This document shows positions 42,356 to 51,251 of a stretch of 64,000 nucleotides of DNA, piece by piece. Numbering within the stretch: position 1 is the stretch's first letter; each line of letters starts with the position of its first letter. This DNA is from Gemmataceae bacterium (GTDB lineage: Bacteria > Planctomycetota > Planctomycetia > Gemmatales > Gemmataceae). The stretch covers positions 1 through 64,000 of the forward strand of contig JAHBXO010000003.1 of the NCBI GenBank assembly GCA_019636445.1, written 5' to 3'. The notes beneath the pieces are model-generated. The model was not told the DNA's origin, ran no database searches, and saw only the letters and a list, made by a program, of their open reading frames with translations. Position numbers and translations under genes: made by a program.

Positions 42356-43200
42356 ACGTTCACTCCAGACCGGACCGGGGCCACCACGAGCCGTTTCAAG
42401 ATCCACAACTCGAGTGCGAGCAGGCCGAGGCCAAGCGGCATCATGCACCAACCGTAAACGTCGTGAAGCCAGTCGTTCGTTGGCTTGTCGTGAACGATCG
42501 TGTGTGTGATGCCGGTGGCGACGATGCGCAGAATGTTCGCGAGCATGGCCACGGGCACAATGCCGAGGAGGACCATGCCGCGCTCGAACCACGTCCGCGA
42601 ATTCAGGAGCACGGCCCCGACGGAGAAGGCGGCGAACGTCATGAGCATTTTGAGTCCACTGCATGCATCCACAACGCCAAGACGAACTTCGTCGATGAGG
42701 ATCAGATTTCCTTCCGCAATGGCCGGTAGTCCGCATGTCTGCAACAAGTACGTGCTGGACACGGTCGCCGCGGTCTTGAGCGGCCCGCCGACGTTGCGTT
42801 CCAACTCATAGGGAAGCGGAATCGCGAACAGGAGAAACACGATCGCGGGGCCGGTCAACTTCAAGATCGACCAACCGCCGACGGCGAGAACCAAACCGGC
42901 GATGGCAACGAGGAGTGCGAGCGCGTCCAGTTGATGGAAGAGTAAGCCGCCGGCCGCCAGACGCATCGCGAGGACGATAAGCAACACGCCTCCGCCAATC
43001 CACGGCAGCGCGTGCGGAACCGCACTGCGGAGTCGCTCACGGTTCTGATTCAGAAGGTACGCGGAAAAGAGCGGAACGAGGTAGCCGTGCGAATATTGCG
43101 GATCGCCAGACCACTTGTCGTGGAGGAACGCCAGTGTCGGCCAGAAGGCCCACGTAACGAGGGCGGCGAGGCTACCGAGGAGTATGGCCGGGTTCGACAT
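42352..43200 (-). CDS. Exosortase (exosortase/archaeosortase family)
   Basis: A 282-residue polytopic protein with about seven hydrophobic segments. The catalytic set is present: Cys 180 in VVDACSGLK, Arg 225 in NILRIVATG and His 246 in WLHDVYGW, the C-R-H arrangement of exosortases and archaeosortases. It opens a run of five more minus-strand genes ending with the Sec redoxin. Exosortases usually process proteins ending in PEP-CTERM-type signals; none of the proteins I read in this window has a clear one, so the substrate is elsewhere. ATG 43200 starts the first helix; ATG 43236 adds 12 residues. Confidence 0.92.
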   Translation of the reverse strand: MSNPAILLGSLAALVTWAFWPTLAFLHDKWSGDPQYSHGYLVPLFSAYLLNQNRERLRSAVPHALPWIGGGVLLIVLAMRLAAGGLLFHQLDALALLVAIAGLVLAVGGWSILKLTGPAIVFLLFAIPLPYELERNVGGPLKTAATVSSTYLLQTCGLPAIAEGNLILIDEVRLGVVDACSGLKMLMTFAAFSVGAVLLNSRTWFERGMVLLGIVPVAMLANILRIVATGITHTIVHDKPTNDWLHDVYGWCMMPLGLGLLALELWILKRLVVAPVRSGVNV

Positions 43201-43293
43201 CCCTGTCTTCCAATCGCGCGGGAATCCCCGTTCCATGGGGTTCGCGATTGTGGACCGGATCGCGGCGAACGTGCAAGGTCAAGTTGCGAAGCG

Positions 43294-44577
43294 TCAGACC
43301 GCCGCCATGACGAGCGCGCCGTTCTGCCCGCCGAAGCCGAAACTCGTCGAAAGCCCGTAGCGGACTTTCGTCTCGCGTGCCGTGTTAGGGATGTAATCCA
43401 AGTCGCACTGCGGATCGGGATTCGTGAGGTTGATCGTCGGCGGGTAGACCTGTTCCTGCAGGCTCATGGCCAAGGCCGCGGCCTCGATTGCGCCGCTGGC
43501 GCCGATGCTGTGCCCGATCATCGACTTGATGCTCGAAAGCTGTACGTCCTTCGAGCGGTCGCCAAAGACCCGCTTCACGGCGGCGGTTTCCATTGCGTCG
43601 TTCAACCGGGTGCTGGTGCCGTGCGCGTTGATGTAGCCGATGTCCCGGAAGTCGACATGGCTTTCGTTGAGCGCCGACTGGATTGCGCGAGCGCCCCCCT
43701 TCCCTTCGGGGTCGGGCTTTGTGACCGAGTAGGCGTCGAAACTGCTGCCGAATCCGAGGATCTCGGCGTAGATGTTGGCCCCGCGCGCCGTCGCGCGGTC
43801 CCATTCTTCAAGAACCAAAATCGCCGAGCCTTCGCTGATGACGAAGCCGTCGCGCAGGCGGTCGAACGGGCGGGACATTTGCCCGGCCGGACGTTCGGAC
43901 CGGCTGAGCGTGCCGAGGGCGGTGTACGCGAGCAACATGAGAGGATCGATTCGGCTGTCGGCCCCTCCCGCGAGCATGACGTCGGCTTCACCTCGTTGGA
44001 TCAGCCGGCAGGCTTCGCCGACGGCCTGCGTGCCAGCGACGCAAGCCGTAACCACCGTATTGTTCGGTCCCTGGCAGTTGAACGCCATGCTGATGTGCGC
44101 GGCGGCCATGTTCGGCAGGTATTTCAACAGCCACAACGGGAAGAGAGGCGAGGTGCCATCTTCGGAAAGCTGGCGCTCGTCGAAGTCGCCATTTTCCTGA
44201 CATGACCGAGCAAGCATCGGGGCGAGTTCGGCCAGGTCGACCGGCACGACGCCGCCGCCCATGACGACGCCCATGCGTTCCGGATTCTCGCGGGGCAGAT
44301 CGAGTCCGCTATCCTGGATCGCCAGTCCGGCGGCTCCCAAACCGAATTTCGCGGCGCGACCCATCACCTTGAGCGATTTGCGGACATGTTGGGGTATGTG
44401 CGGCTCCGGATCGAAATCGTGAATTTCCCCCGCGACTTTCACGGGATGATTCGACGAATCGAACGAACGGATCGGACCGATCCCGGAAACGCCGCTTTTG
44501 CAGGCTTCCCAGAACGCAACCCGGCCGATTCCGTTCGGGGCCACCACCCCGATCCCGGTCACCGCAATCCTACGCAT
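43294..44577 (-). CDS. fabF: Beta-ketoacyl-ACP synthase II-like (FabF)
   Basis: A 427-residue thiolase-fold condensing enzyme. It has the catalytic Cys 179 (VVTACVAGTQ), His 319 (INAHGTST), Lys 351 and His 356 (SSIKSMIGHSIGASG), and the C-terminal GFGGQNGALV. Length and motifs match FabF. The 44578-44982 region upstream separates it from the divergent nfeD operon. No acyl carrier protein or reductase gene is nearby, so it may serve ordinary fatty-acid elongation or a specialised pathway; this cannot be decided here. ATG 44577 begins the first strand (MRRIAVTGIGVV). The exosortase gene is 93 nt downstream on the same strand. Confidence 0.9.
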   Translation of the reverse strand: MRRIAVTGIGVVAPNGIGRVAFWEACKSGVSGIGPIRSFDSSNHPVKVAGEIHDFDPEPHIPQHVRKSLKVMGRAAKFGLGAAGLAIQDSGLDLPRENPERMGVVMGGGVVPVDLAELAPMLARSCQENGDFDERQLSEDGTSPLFPLWLLKYLPNMAAAHISMAFNCQGPNNTVVTACVAGTQAVGEACRLIQRGEADVMLAGGADSRIDPLMLLAYTALGTLSRSERPAGQMSRPFDRLRDGFVISEGSAILVLEEWDRATARGANIYAEILGFGSSFDAYSVTKPDPEGKGGARAIQSALNESHVDFRDIGYINAHGTSTRLNDAMETAAVKRVFGDRSKDVQLSSIKSMIGHSIGASGAIEAAALAMSLQEQVYPPTINLTNPDPQCDLDYIPNTARETKVRYGLSTSFGFGGQNGALVMAAV

Positions 44578-44892
44578 GGCGTGCCACCCCACACGCACAC
44601 GTCGATCCTCCGAATCGACGGCGCACGGCAGCGATATCGAACCGGAGCGGCATCCGACCGTAACCCGAAACGGGCTAGTGGGTTCGTCCCGGCAGCCACC
44701 TGGCGACGGAACCCCTTCCATCGCCCAGATTTGCCAGATTCCACAGTTTTACCGCATTGCGAGAGATGGTGCAATCCCCCCAAAACCTGAGAACACGGGA
44801 ACGGTCCAACTCCTCGCGTTAGATTCGGTATTTCGCGACCGCCGCGCGCCGCCGTGAATAAATGCACGCTTCGAGCGAATTCCTCCATAACC

Positions 44893-44930
44893 TTGCGACG
44901 ACGGCGGTTCGGTTTTGCCCCGCGTCGCAA
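44893..44930. promoter_or_regulatory. Inverted repeat overlapping the nfeD promoter
   Basis: TTGCGACG (44893-44900) and CGTCGCAA (44923-44930) are exact reverse complements 22 nt apart, the right half inside the spacer of the putative promoter. It could be an operator or a transcript hairpin; it is also compatible with chance in this GC-rich region. Confidence 0.4.
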
Positions 44931-44943
44931 GACCGCTTATAAT
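44915..44943 (+). promoter_or_regulatory. Sigma-70-like promoter of nfeD-floA operon
   Basis: TTGCCC (44915-44920), 17-nt spacer, then TATAAT (44938-44943): a perfect -10 and a -35 matching four of six consensus bases, at optimal spacing. Transcription would start about 44950, ahead of the nfeD ATG at 44983, leaving a short leader. Confidence 0.65.
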
Positions 44944-44982
44944 TCCCTTACCACCGCGCAAGCACCGCAGGAATCGAATCCG

Positions 44983-47181
44983 ATGTCGAGACTTCGTTCG
45001 GGAATCGTCGCCCTGCACCTCTTTCTCGCGACTGTCGTCGCGGCGCTGCCGCTGGACCGCGCCGCAGCCGCCGACAACGCGCTCGGCGACGAAGCCGCTT
45101 TCATCAACGTGCCGAATCCGATCACCGGCGAAGCAGTCAACCGGATCAAAAACCGGATCGAAGCCGGCCGCGCGAATGCCAACCGGCCCCTTCGCAAAGT
45201 CGTCTTTGATTTCAATCCCGACGGCAAGGAAATCGCAACCATCGACTTCGGCTCTTGCTACCAGTTGGCGGAGTACATCTCCCAACTCCACGATCTCGGC
45301 ACGATCGGCTACGTCTCGCAGCCGGTCGCCGGCCACGCGGTGCTTCCCGTGCTCGCGTGCAAGGAAATCGCCATGGCCAAGACCGGAAGTCTTGGCGAGA
45401 TCCTGCCGGCGGGCGAATCCGTCAAAGAATCGGTCGCCACCGCCTATCGCGAAACGCTCGGCAAATCCCGCGAAGGCTTCGGTGCGGTCGTTCGCAAGAT
45501 GTACGACCGCGGCGTCTCGTTGGGCCGAGGCGAAAAGAACGGCGTTCCGTATTACATAGACCTCCGCGACTTCGAATCGCTCAAAAAGCAAGGCGTGAAG
45601 ATACCTGATCCGTCCCCCCTGCCCTTCGCTGGCCCCGGGGCGGAAGGCAAGTTCCCCGCCGACCGTCTCAAATCGCTCGGCCTCGTCGCGACCACGGCGG
45701 AGTCCCGCAAGGACCTTGTCGAACTCTATTCCTTGTCGCCCGCCAGCCTTCGCGACGATCCACTCGCGGGCCAGGCGCCGGTGGCGTACAAACTCGTATT
45801 GCAAGGCCCCATCGATGGCGGCCTTCGCGAGACCATCAAGCGAACCGTCGACGACGTCGTCGCCCGCAAGGGGAACGTGCTCTTCCTCGAACTGCGGTCC
45901 TCCGGCGGAGACATGTCGGCCGCCCGCGACATTGCCGATCATCTCATCAAGGTGCAGAAGGAAAAGTCGATCCTCGTCGTCGCGTTCGTACCCGTCGCCG
46001 CGCCCGATACTGCCGCGATCGTCGCGCTCGGCTGCGGCGAGATCGTCATGAGCAAGCGGAAGGACAACAAATCCGGCGAGGAGGAGCGCGAAGCAGTCTT
46101 CGGCGATTTTGAAGGCGTGATCGGCAACGACCCTGCCCGCCGCGACCTATTGAACAAGAGCCTGACCGAACTCGCCAGCCAGCAAGGCTACCCGGTGCTC
46201 CTCGTGCGCGGCATGCTCGAACGGGATCTCGCCATCGTCTCGACGCACCACAAAGTCGATCGCAGCCGCCGCCGCCTCATGACCGAAGAGGAGTTTCAGA
46301 CCAATAAGGCCGATTGGATCTCCACCGGTACCGTCAAGGCGAAGGGGCAGGTACTCCGCTTGAACGCGACCCGCGCGGCCGAACTCGGCATCGCCCGGTT
46401 CACCGTCGACAACTCCGAGATCGCCGAAGTCTATGCACTCTACGGCGTCGAGGCCGGCAAGGTCCGGGAAGCCACGCCCGGCTGGCTCGACCGCTTCGCC
46501 AACTACATCCGCCTCCCGGCCGTCACCGTGATCCTCGTGGTCATTGGTTTCGCGGGCCTGATCCTGGAAATCAAGGTGCCCGGTGTGACCGTTCCCGGCA
46601 TCATCGCCGCCCTCTGCTTCATTCTCGTGTTCTGGTCCCACTCCCAATACAGCGGCCAGACCGCCATCCTTGGCGGATTGATCTTCCTTTTGGGATTGAT
46701 CCTGCTGCTCGTAGAAATCTTCGTGATCCCCGGTTTCGGCGTGACTGGACTCCTAGGCATTCTGTTCCTCATCGGCGGCATCGGACTCGCCACATTCGAC
46801 CGCATTCCGGACACGATGGAAGACTGGACGCAATTCGGCGGCCGTATCACGATGTACGTCGGTGCCATGGCCGCCAGCATGGCCATCGCCTTCTTCATCG
46901 CGCGATTCCTCCCACAAATTCCTTTCGCCAACCGAATGGTCCTCACGCCGCCGACCGAAGATCCGAACGCCAGCCCGATCGCCGACCTGCCCGGGGCCGC
47001 CGCGGCCGCTGCACTCCTTGGTGCGATCGGCACTACTGCCACGCAACTCCGACCCGCCGGCATGGCGCAATTCGGCGAACAGTACGTCGACGTCGTGAGC
47101 GAGGGCGGCTTCGTCAACTCCGGCGTCCGCGTTCAGGTGGTCGAAGTGGAAGGAACCCGTATTGTCGTGAAGGAAGTCTGA
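44983..47181 (+). CDS. nfeD: NfeD-family membrane protein (ClpP-like domains)
   Basis: A 732-residue exported membrane protein. A signal peptide (about 1-24, ending AAAA) is followed by two ClpP-like halves: about 50-240 and about 290-450, the second with LELRSSGGDMSAARDIADH at the oxyanion position. Next come about four hydrophobic segments (about 510-640) and a C-terminal OB-fold domain (YVDVVSEGGFVNSGVRVQVVEV). In proteolytic NfeD proteins a Ser follows in an AAS stretch; here the corresponding parts read APDTAAIVALGC and AGHAVLPVLAC, so I see no nucleophile serine in either half. ATG 44983 follows AGGA. NfeD and flotillin are typical partners in membrane-domain organisation. Confidence 0.88.
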   Translation: MSRLRSGIVALHLFLATVVAALPLDRAAAADNALGDEAAFINVPNPITGEAVNRIKNRIEAGRANANRPLRKVVFDFNPDGKEIATIDFGSCYQLAEYISQLHDLGTIGYVSQPVAGHAVLPVLACKEIAMAKTGSLGEILPAGESVKESVATAYRETLGKSREGFGAVVRKMYDRGVSLGRGEKNGVPYYIDLRDFESLKKQGVKIPDPSPLPFAGPGAEGKFPADRLKSLGLVATTAESRKDLVELYSLSPASLRDDPLAGQAPVAYKLVLQGPIDGGLRETIKRTVDDVVARKGNVLFLELRSSGGDMSAARDIADHLIKVQKEKSILVVAFVPVAAPDTAAIVALGCGEIVMSKRKDNKSGEEEREAVFGDFEGVIGNDPARRDLLNKSLTELASQQGYPVLLVRGMLERDLAIVSTHHKVDRSRRRLMTEEEFQTNKADWISTGTVKAKGQVLRLNATRAAELGIARFTVDNSEIAEVYALYGVEAGKVREATPGWLDRFANYIRLPAVTVILVVIGFAGLILEIKVPGVTVPGIIAALCFILVFWSHSQYSGQTAILGGLIFLLGLILLLVEIFVIPGFGVTGLLGILFLIGGIGLATFDRIPDTMEDWTQFGGRITMYVGAMAASMAIAFFIARFLPQIPFANRMVLTPPTEDPNASPIADLPGAAAAAALLGAIGTTATQLRPAGMAQFGEQYVDVVSEGGFVNSGVRVQVVEVEGTRIVVKEV

Positions 47182-47206
47182 GCTTTCCTCCACCGGGGCC
47201 GCTCGC

Positions 47207-47725
47207 GTGTCGTACCTGTCCATCGCCATCATCCTGGCCGTCATGGGCCTCGTGCTGTTCCTCGCGGAATATTTCCTGCCGACCGGCGGTCTCCTGATCG
47301 TCTTCGGATTCCTGGTGTCCGCCGGTGCCGTCGGCGTCATCGCCGCGAACACCGAGGATTACCGCGAGACCATCGCTGCCATCGTGATCCTTTGCATCGG
47401 CGAACCGATCTTCGCGATCGCCGGCATGTCGCTGGCCGGAAAACGACTGGCGCTCAAGGCCGTCGCCGAATCCTTGGATACGGAAACCCCGGCCGAAAGC
47501 GAACCGCCCCCGCTGGTCGGGCGCTTCGGCAAGACCGTCACCCCGTTGCGGCCCTCCGGTGTCGCGGAGTTCGACGGCCGCCGTGTCGATGTCGTTTCCG
47601 AAGGGATGCCAATCGAAACCGACGCCTGGGTCAAATGCATCGAAGTAAAGGGCGCCCGCGTCGTCGTGCGGCCCGTTCCCAAGCCGCCCGACTTGAATGA
47701 AATCGAACTCGACGACCTGAAATAG
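47207..47725 (+). CDS. Short NfeD-like protein (membrane plus OB fold)
   Basis: A 172-residue protein with two or three hydrophobic helices ([56 protein letters not shown]) and a C-terminal OB-fold domain ([40 protein letters not shown]). This is the C-terminal unit of NfeD without the protease part, like NfeD1b of flotillin operons. It starts with GTG 47207, 25 nt after nfeD, and ends 89 nt before floA. It probably sits with flotillin. Confidence 0.88.
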   Translation: MSYLSIAIILAVMGLVLFLAEYFLPTGGLLIVFGFLVSAGAVGVIAANTEDYRETIAAIVILCIGEPIFAIAGMSLAGKRLALKAVAESLDTETPAESEPPPLVGRFGKTVTPLRPSGVAEFDGRRVDVVSEGMPIETDAWVKCIEVKGARVVVRPVPKPPDLNEIELDDLK

Positions 47726-47814
47726 TACGTCGCCGCCCGCGAAGGAGCGGTATAGTAAGACCCACGGGAGCCCTCTCTCCCCGCGAACCGAACCCCCACG
47801 AAAGGAAACGGCCC

Positions 47815-48885
47815 GTGACCACCGTGAACTCGGCCCTCTTGTACGCCCAGGGGCGGACCGCCGGCGACAACATGAATACCGTCTGGATCGTCGTCGCCGC
47901 GATCGCGGTCCTTATCTTCGTCGTCTTCCTCTTCATCTTCTTCAGCTTCGTTCGGCTCTGGATCCAAAGCCTGCTCACCGGCGCGAACATCGGCATCGGC
48001 ACGCTGATCGGGATGAAACTGCGGAACGTCGACTACGGTCTGATCGTGAAGCAGAAGATCGCCCTCGTACAGGCCGGCGTGAAAGTCACCACTGGCGACC
48101 TCGAAAGCCACTACCTCGCGCGAGGCAACGTGCCGAAGACCGCCGCCGCCGTGATCGCGGCCCACAAGGCCGGCCTCGACCTGCCGTGGCGCACCGCCGC
48201 CGCCATCGACCTCGCCGGTCGCGACGTTCTCGAAGCCGTGCGAACCAGCGTGAATCCGAAGGTCATCGACTGCCCCGATCCGGCCAAGGGTAAGCAGTTC
48301 CTCGACGCCGTCTGCAAGAACGGCATTCAGCTCCTCGCCAAGGCCCGCGTTACGGTGCGAACGAAGCTCGAACGGCTCGTCGGCGGTGCGACGGAAGAAA
48401 CGATCATCGCCCGCGTCGGCCAGGGGATCGTGAAGGCCATCGGCTCCGCACATGACCACAAGGAAGTGCTCGCGAACCCCGGCATGATCTCCGAAGAAGT
48501 GCTGAAGTCCGGCCTCGACGCCCAGACCGCGTTCGAGATCGTTTCGATCGATATCGCGAATCTGGAGCCGGGCGAGAACATCGGTGCTAAGTTGGCCGCC
48601 GACCAGGCCGGTTCCGACCTTCGCGTGGCGCAGGCCGAGGCCGAGAAGCGCCGGGCCGCCGCCGTCGCGCTCGAGCAGGAAATGAAGGCGAGGGTCGAGG
48701 AGTTCCGCGCGAAAGTCGTCGAGAGCGAGGCGCAAGTGCCGATGGCCATCGCCGTCGCGTTCCGCGAAGGCAAGATGGGCGTCATGGACTACTACAACAT
48801 GCGGAACCTGCAATCCGACACGTCGATGCGCAACAGCATCTCGGCGCTGTCGGGCGGCACCTCCGAAAGCGGTCGGACGAACTAA
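47815..48885 (+). CDS. floA: Flotillin-like protein FloA (YqfA)
   Basis: A 356-residue bacterial flotillin. One N-terminal hydrophobic helix ([22 protein letters not shown]) precedes the SPFH/Band 7-like part with the FloA-specific [23 protein letters not shown], and an Ala/Glu-rich coiled coil ([30 protein letters not shown] begins there). The end [18 protein letters not shown] is diagnostic of FloA (YqfA). It follows nfeD1b by 89 nt in the usual nfeD-floA gene order. FloA forms membrane microdomains. Start GTG 47815 with AAAGGAAA upstream. Confidence 0.94.
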   Translation: MTTVNSALLYAQGRTAGDNMNTVWIVVAAIAVLIFVVFLFIFFSFVRLWIQSLLTGANIGIGTLIGMKLRNVDYGLIVKQKIALVQAGVKVTTGDLESHYLARGNVPKTAAAVIAAHKAGLDLPWRTAAAIDLAGRDVLEAVRTSVNPKVIDCPDPAKGKQFLDAVCKNGIQLLAKARVTVRTKLERLVGGATEETIIARVGQGIVKAIGSAHDHKEVLANPGMISEEVLKSGLDAQTAFEIVSIDIANLEPGENIGAKLAADQAGSDLRVAQAEAEKRRAAAVALEQEMKARVEEFRAKVVESEAQVPMAIAVAFREGKMGVMDYYNMRNLQSDTSMRNSISALSGGTSESGRTN

Positions 48886-48897
48886 CGGAGGCCGACC

Positions 48898-49476
48898 ATG
48901 AATGTCTGGGTCGTCGTCATCATCATCGTCATCGCGGTGGTCAGCGCCATCGCGCAAACGATCAAGAACCAGCAGGAAAAGGAACAGACGCCGCGCCGTC
49001 GGAACAACAACTCCCGCGCGAACGCGTCGGGCGTTAAGACCGGCGCGAGCGACATGGACCGCTTCCTTCAGGAAATCGAGAAGCTGCGCAAGCGTGCCGC
49101 CGATGGCGGCGACGAACCGAAAAAGCCCACGGCCCGGCCGGCGAAGACCACCCGCGGCGTACCGACCGTGGCACCGGCGAAGAAATCGAAACGGGACGTA
49201 CCCACGATCCCAGTCTCGCGCCGCATCGAAGACCTGCCTCCGGCGACGGTGGTTCCGCCCCCGCCGCCGACGCCGTTCCCGGTCGAGGCTCCCACGCCCC
49301 CGCCGCCCGTGCCGGCCCTGTCGCTCGACCGCCCGATGGTGTCCAAGACAACGCGACCGGCCTCGGCGACACCATTCGCCAAGAACTTGTTTACAATGCT
49401 CGGCAACAAACAATCGATTCCCACGATCATCGTCCTACAGGAGATCTTCGGACCTCCAAAGAGCCGACGCGGTTGA
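48898..49476 (+). CDS. Membrane-anchored proline-rich protein
   Basis: A 192-residue hypothetical protein with a short N-terminal helix (VWVVVIIIVIAVVSAIAQ), then a charged DMDRFLQEIEKLRKRA coil and a long proline-rich region (PPPPPTPFPVEAPTPPPP). A C-terminal conserved-looking stretch (LGNKQSIPTIIVLQEIFGPPKSRRG) may be a short functional segment; similar tails occur in flotillin-linked planctomycete proteins I recall only loosely. It begins 12 nt after floA, so is the last gene of the operon; a terminator follows. Confidence 0.75.
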   Translation: MNVWVVVIIIVIAVVSAIAQTIKNQQEKEQTPRRRNNNSRANASGVKTGASDMDRFLQEIEKLRKRAADGGDEPKKPTARPAKTTRGVPTVAPAKKSKRDVPTIPVSRRIEDLPPATVVPPPPPTPFPVEAPTPPPPVPALSLDRPMVSKTTRPASATPFAKNLFTMLGNKQSIPTIIVLQEIFGPPKSRRG

Positions 49477-49480
49477 CGCG

Positions 49481-49510
49481 GAACCGGGCGCGAGTCGCCC
49501 GGTTCTTCGT
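49481..49510 (+). terminator. Terminator of the nfeD-floA operon
   Basis: A perfect 10-bp stem (49481-49490 with 49496-49505; GAACCGGGCG / CGCCCGGTTC) with a 5-nt loop, 4 nt after the last gene of the operon, followed by TTCGTTTCGC. The T run is broken, so ending may be partial. Confidence 0.7.
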
Positions 49511-49592
49511 TTCGCATCGATCGTAACGGCGATTATCCCGTCTTCGCATGCACTCCGCCTTGCCCGCCGGCGGACCGCGGTCATAATCGAGC

Positions 49593-50072
49593 ATGAAAGC
49601 CATTGCCGCCGCGCTCGCCGTCGCCTTCACCACTCCTATCTTCGCCGGCTCGTCGGCCGCCGAACTTCGTTGTTCCAGCACATGCGAACTGGAAACCCTC
49701 TTCCGCTGCGGCGTGCTGGCGTGCGGGCCGTGCGGGACGACCCGCGGCACCGTCCTCCACGCCGACGGTGCCCTACCCCGAATCAAGGCCCGACTCCAAG
49801 GAACGATCTGGAAGGGCAAAACCTTCCACGCCGACGGCACCTTCACCAACCGCTGGCTCGGCGGCATCACGGCCGGCACTCATACGGTCCGGATCGAACC
49901 GAGTTGGCTGGACGGCCAACCCTGCCTCGTGCTGCAGTATCCCCCCGACGCCCGCGCCTTCCCCAACGCCCGCGACGAGATTCGCCTCATCGGCCCGAAC
50001 ACCTGGCTGGGACACAGCTACGACTCCGCCACGGGACGCACGAAAAACTGGTTCGTCCTCGAAGGACGATGA
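49593..50072 (+). CDS. Small secreted protein (159 aa), Cys-rich start
   Basis: A hypothetical exported protein with a signal peptide (about 1-22, ending GSSA/AE). The mature N-terminus has five Cys in 22 residues (RCSSTCELETLFRCGVLACGPC), suggesting a disulfide or metal cluster. The rest is beta-rich (TVLHADGALPRIKARLQGTIWKG, then TFTNRWLGGITAGTHTVRIEPSW) with no domain I recognise. It stands alone between the flotillin operon and the glycosyltransferase genes, 116 nt from the former. Confidence 0.65.
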   Translation: MKAIAAALAVAFTTPIFAGSSAAELRCSSTCELETLFRCGVLACGPCGTTRGTVLHADGALPRIKARLQGTIWKGKTFHADGTFTNRWLGGITAGTHTVRIEPSWLDGQPCLVLQYPPDARAFPNARDEIRLIGPNTWLGHSYDSATGRTKNWFVLEGR

Positions 50073-50234
50073 ATCGCTTCGGAAGCCCGCAGATCCGTTC
50101 TCGATGCCCAGATGAGTCTCGAACATCTCCACGGCGAACACCCCGTCCTGACTTGCGATTGCGTCGGTTTCGGCCGTTTCGTATAGTCGCCGCAATATTC
50201 CAAGACGCGACCGGCCGGACGGGAAGGACCCCGC

Positions 50235-51251
50235 ATGGCACTGGCACAATCGCCGGGCATTCGAGAAGCAATCGTCCGTTCGCCGGCCACGACGTCCGTC
50301 GCGGTCGTCATCGTCAACTTTTGCCAGTGGCGGAACACCGAACGTCTCGTGCGGCAGTTGCGGCGCTCGATCCTGATGCGGGACCGCGAAGCCGCCATCG
50401 CCATCGTCGACAACGCTTCCCCGTACGATCCGGCCGTGGAACGCTTGAAGCGATTCGCGGATACCCGGATCGTGGCGAACGCTCGAAATGTCGGCTTCGC
50501 GGCAGCGGTGAACCGCGGTGCGGAACTCTTCGCGAGCGATTGGATCCTGTTGTTGAACCCCGATGTGAGCGTACCGGACGGCTTTCTCGACGACGCGCGG
50601 GCAGCCATCGATCGGGCCGATCGGGACGACCCTTCGATTGGCGCGATCGGCTTCCGGTTAGTGGACGCGAGCGGTGCGCCGCAGGCGTCCGCCGGCCCCT
50701 TCCCGACCTTCGCCTCGACCGTGCTGGGGTTGCTGCGGCCACGTGCGAGCCGCAAGTGCCGCCACTACGCGACGAACGGACCGCGCAAAGTCGACTGGGC
50801 AACGGGTGGCTGCCTGTTCGTGCGGCGGGATTGCTTCCGGGACGCGGGCGGGCTGGATGAGCGCTATTTCCTTTACTACGAGGACGTCGACTTCTGCCGG
50901 AACGCCCGTGCGGCGGGATACACCGTGCGGTACGATCCGTCGGTGACGGCGACGCACCACTCGCCGCTGCACGGCCGGCACGTGCCGGCAGCGATGCGGC
51001 TCGTGACGCGGCAGGCGCTGCTGGCGTACGCCGACCGGCACTGGTCGGCGTGGGAACGCAGGTGGCTGAAACGAATCGTCCGGCTAGAGGCCTTCACACG
51101 CCGCGGGCAGGCCAGGATCTACGGCCGACACGAGGATGCGGAACTTTACCGGCGGCTAGGCGAACTTGCGAATCAGCCGACGCTCGACCGAGTCCGCGAG
51201 GCGGCCGAACTCCTTCGCTCCGTCTCGGCCAGCCACGATCTGCCGTCATGA
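50235..51251 (+). CDS. Glycosyltransferase family 2
   Basis: A 338-residue GT2 enzyme like dTDP-rhamnosyltransferases: AVVIVNFCQWRNTERLVRQL, AIVDNASPYD, RIVANARNVGFAAAVNRGAEL, ILLLNPDVSVPDG (DxD-like NPDV) and WATGGCLFVRRDCFRDAGGLDERYFLYYEDVDFCRNARAAGY. No transmembrane helix is predicted, so it is peripheral or cytoplasmic. Its stop overlaps the next glycosyltransferase start (ATGA), so the two are translationally coupled and probably build the same glycan. The acceptor is unknown. Confidence 0.92.
   Translation: MALAQSPGIREAIVRSPATTSVAVVIVNFCQWRNTERLVRQLRRSILMRDREAAIAIVDNASPYDPAVERLKRFADTRIVANARNVGFAAAVNRGAELFASDWILLLNPDVSVPDGFLDDARAAIDRADRDDPSIGAIGFRLVDASGAPQASAGPFPTFASTVLGLLRPRASRKCRHYATNGPRKVDWATGGCLFVRRDCFRDAGGLDERYFLYYEDVDFCRNARAAGYTVRYDPSVTATHHSPLHGRHVPAAMRLVTRQALLAYADRHWSAWERRWLKRIVRLEAFTRRGQARIYGRHEDAELYRRLGELANQPTLDRVREAAELLRSVSASHDLPS

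Larger units (their letters stand above)
44578..44982. other. Divergent upstream region of fabF and nfeD
   Basis: A 405-nt stretch with no supported gene. It holds the promoter and palindrome of the nfeD operon (features below) and the 5' side of fabF. The region just after 44740 is more AT-rich than its surroundings. I did not find a convincing fabF promoter or a FadR- or FapR-type operator. Confidence 0.6.

Noticed and set aside
40265..42457. 730-codon open frame antisense to the GumC-like gene
   Set aside because: Same mirror effect of GC-rich codons; composition is Arg/Val/Gly-heavy and shows no domain.
47359..49413. 684-codon frame antisense to floA and its neighbours
   Set aside because: No homology-like features; Arg/Asp-rich composition expected for a shadow of high-GC coding sequence.
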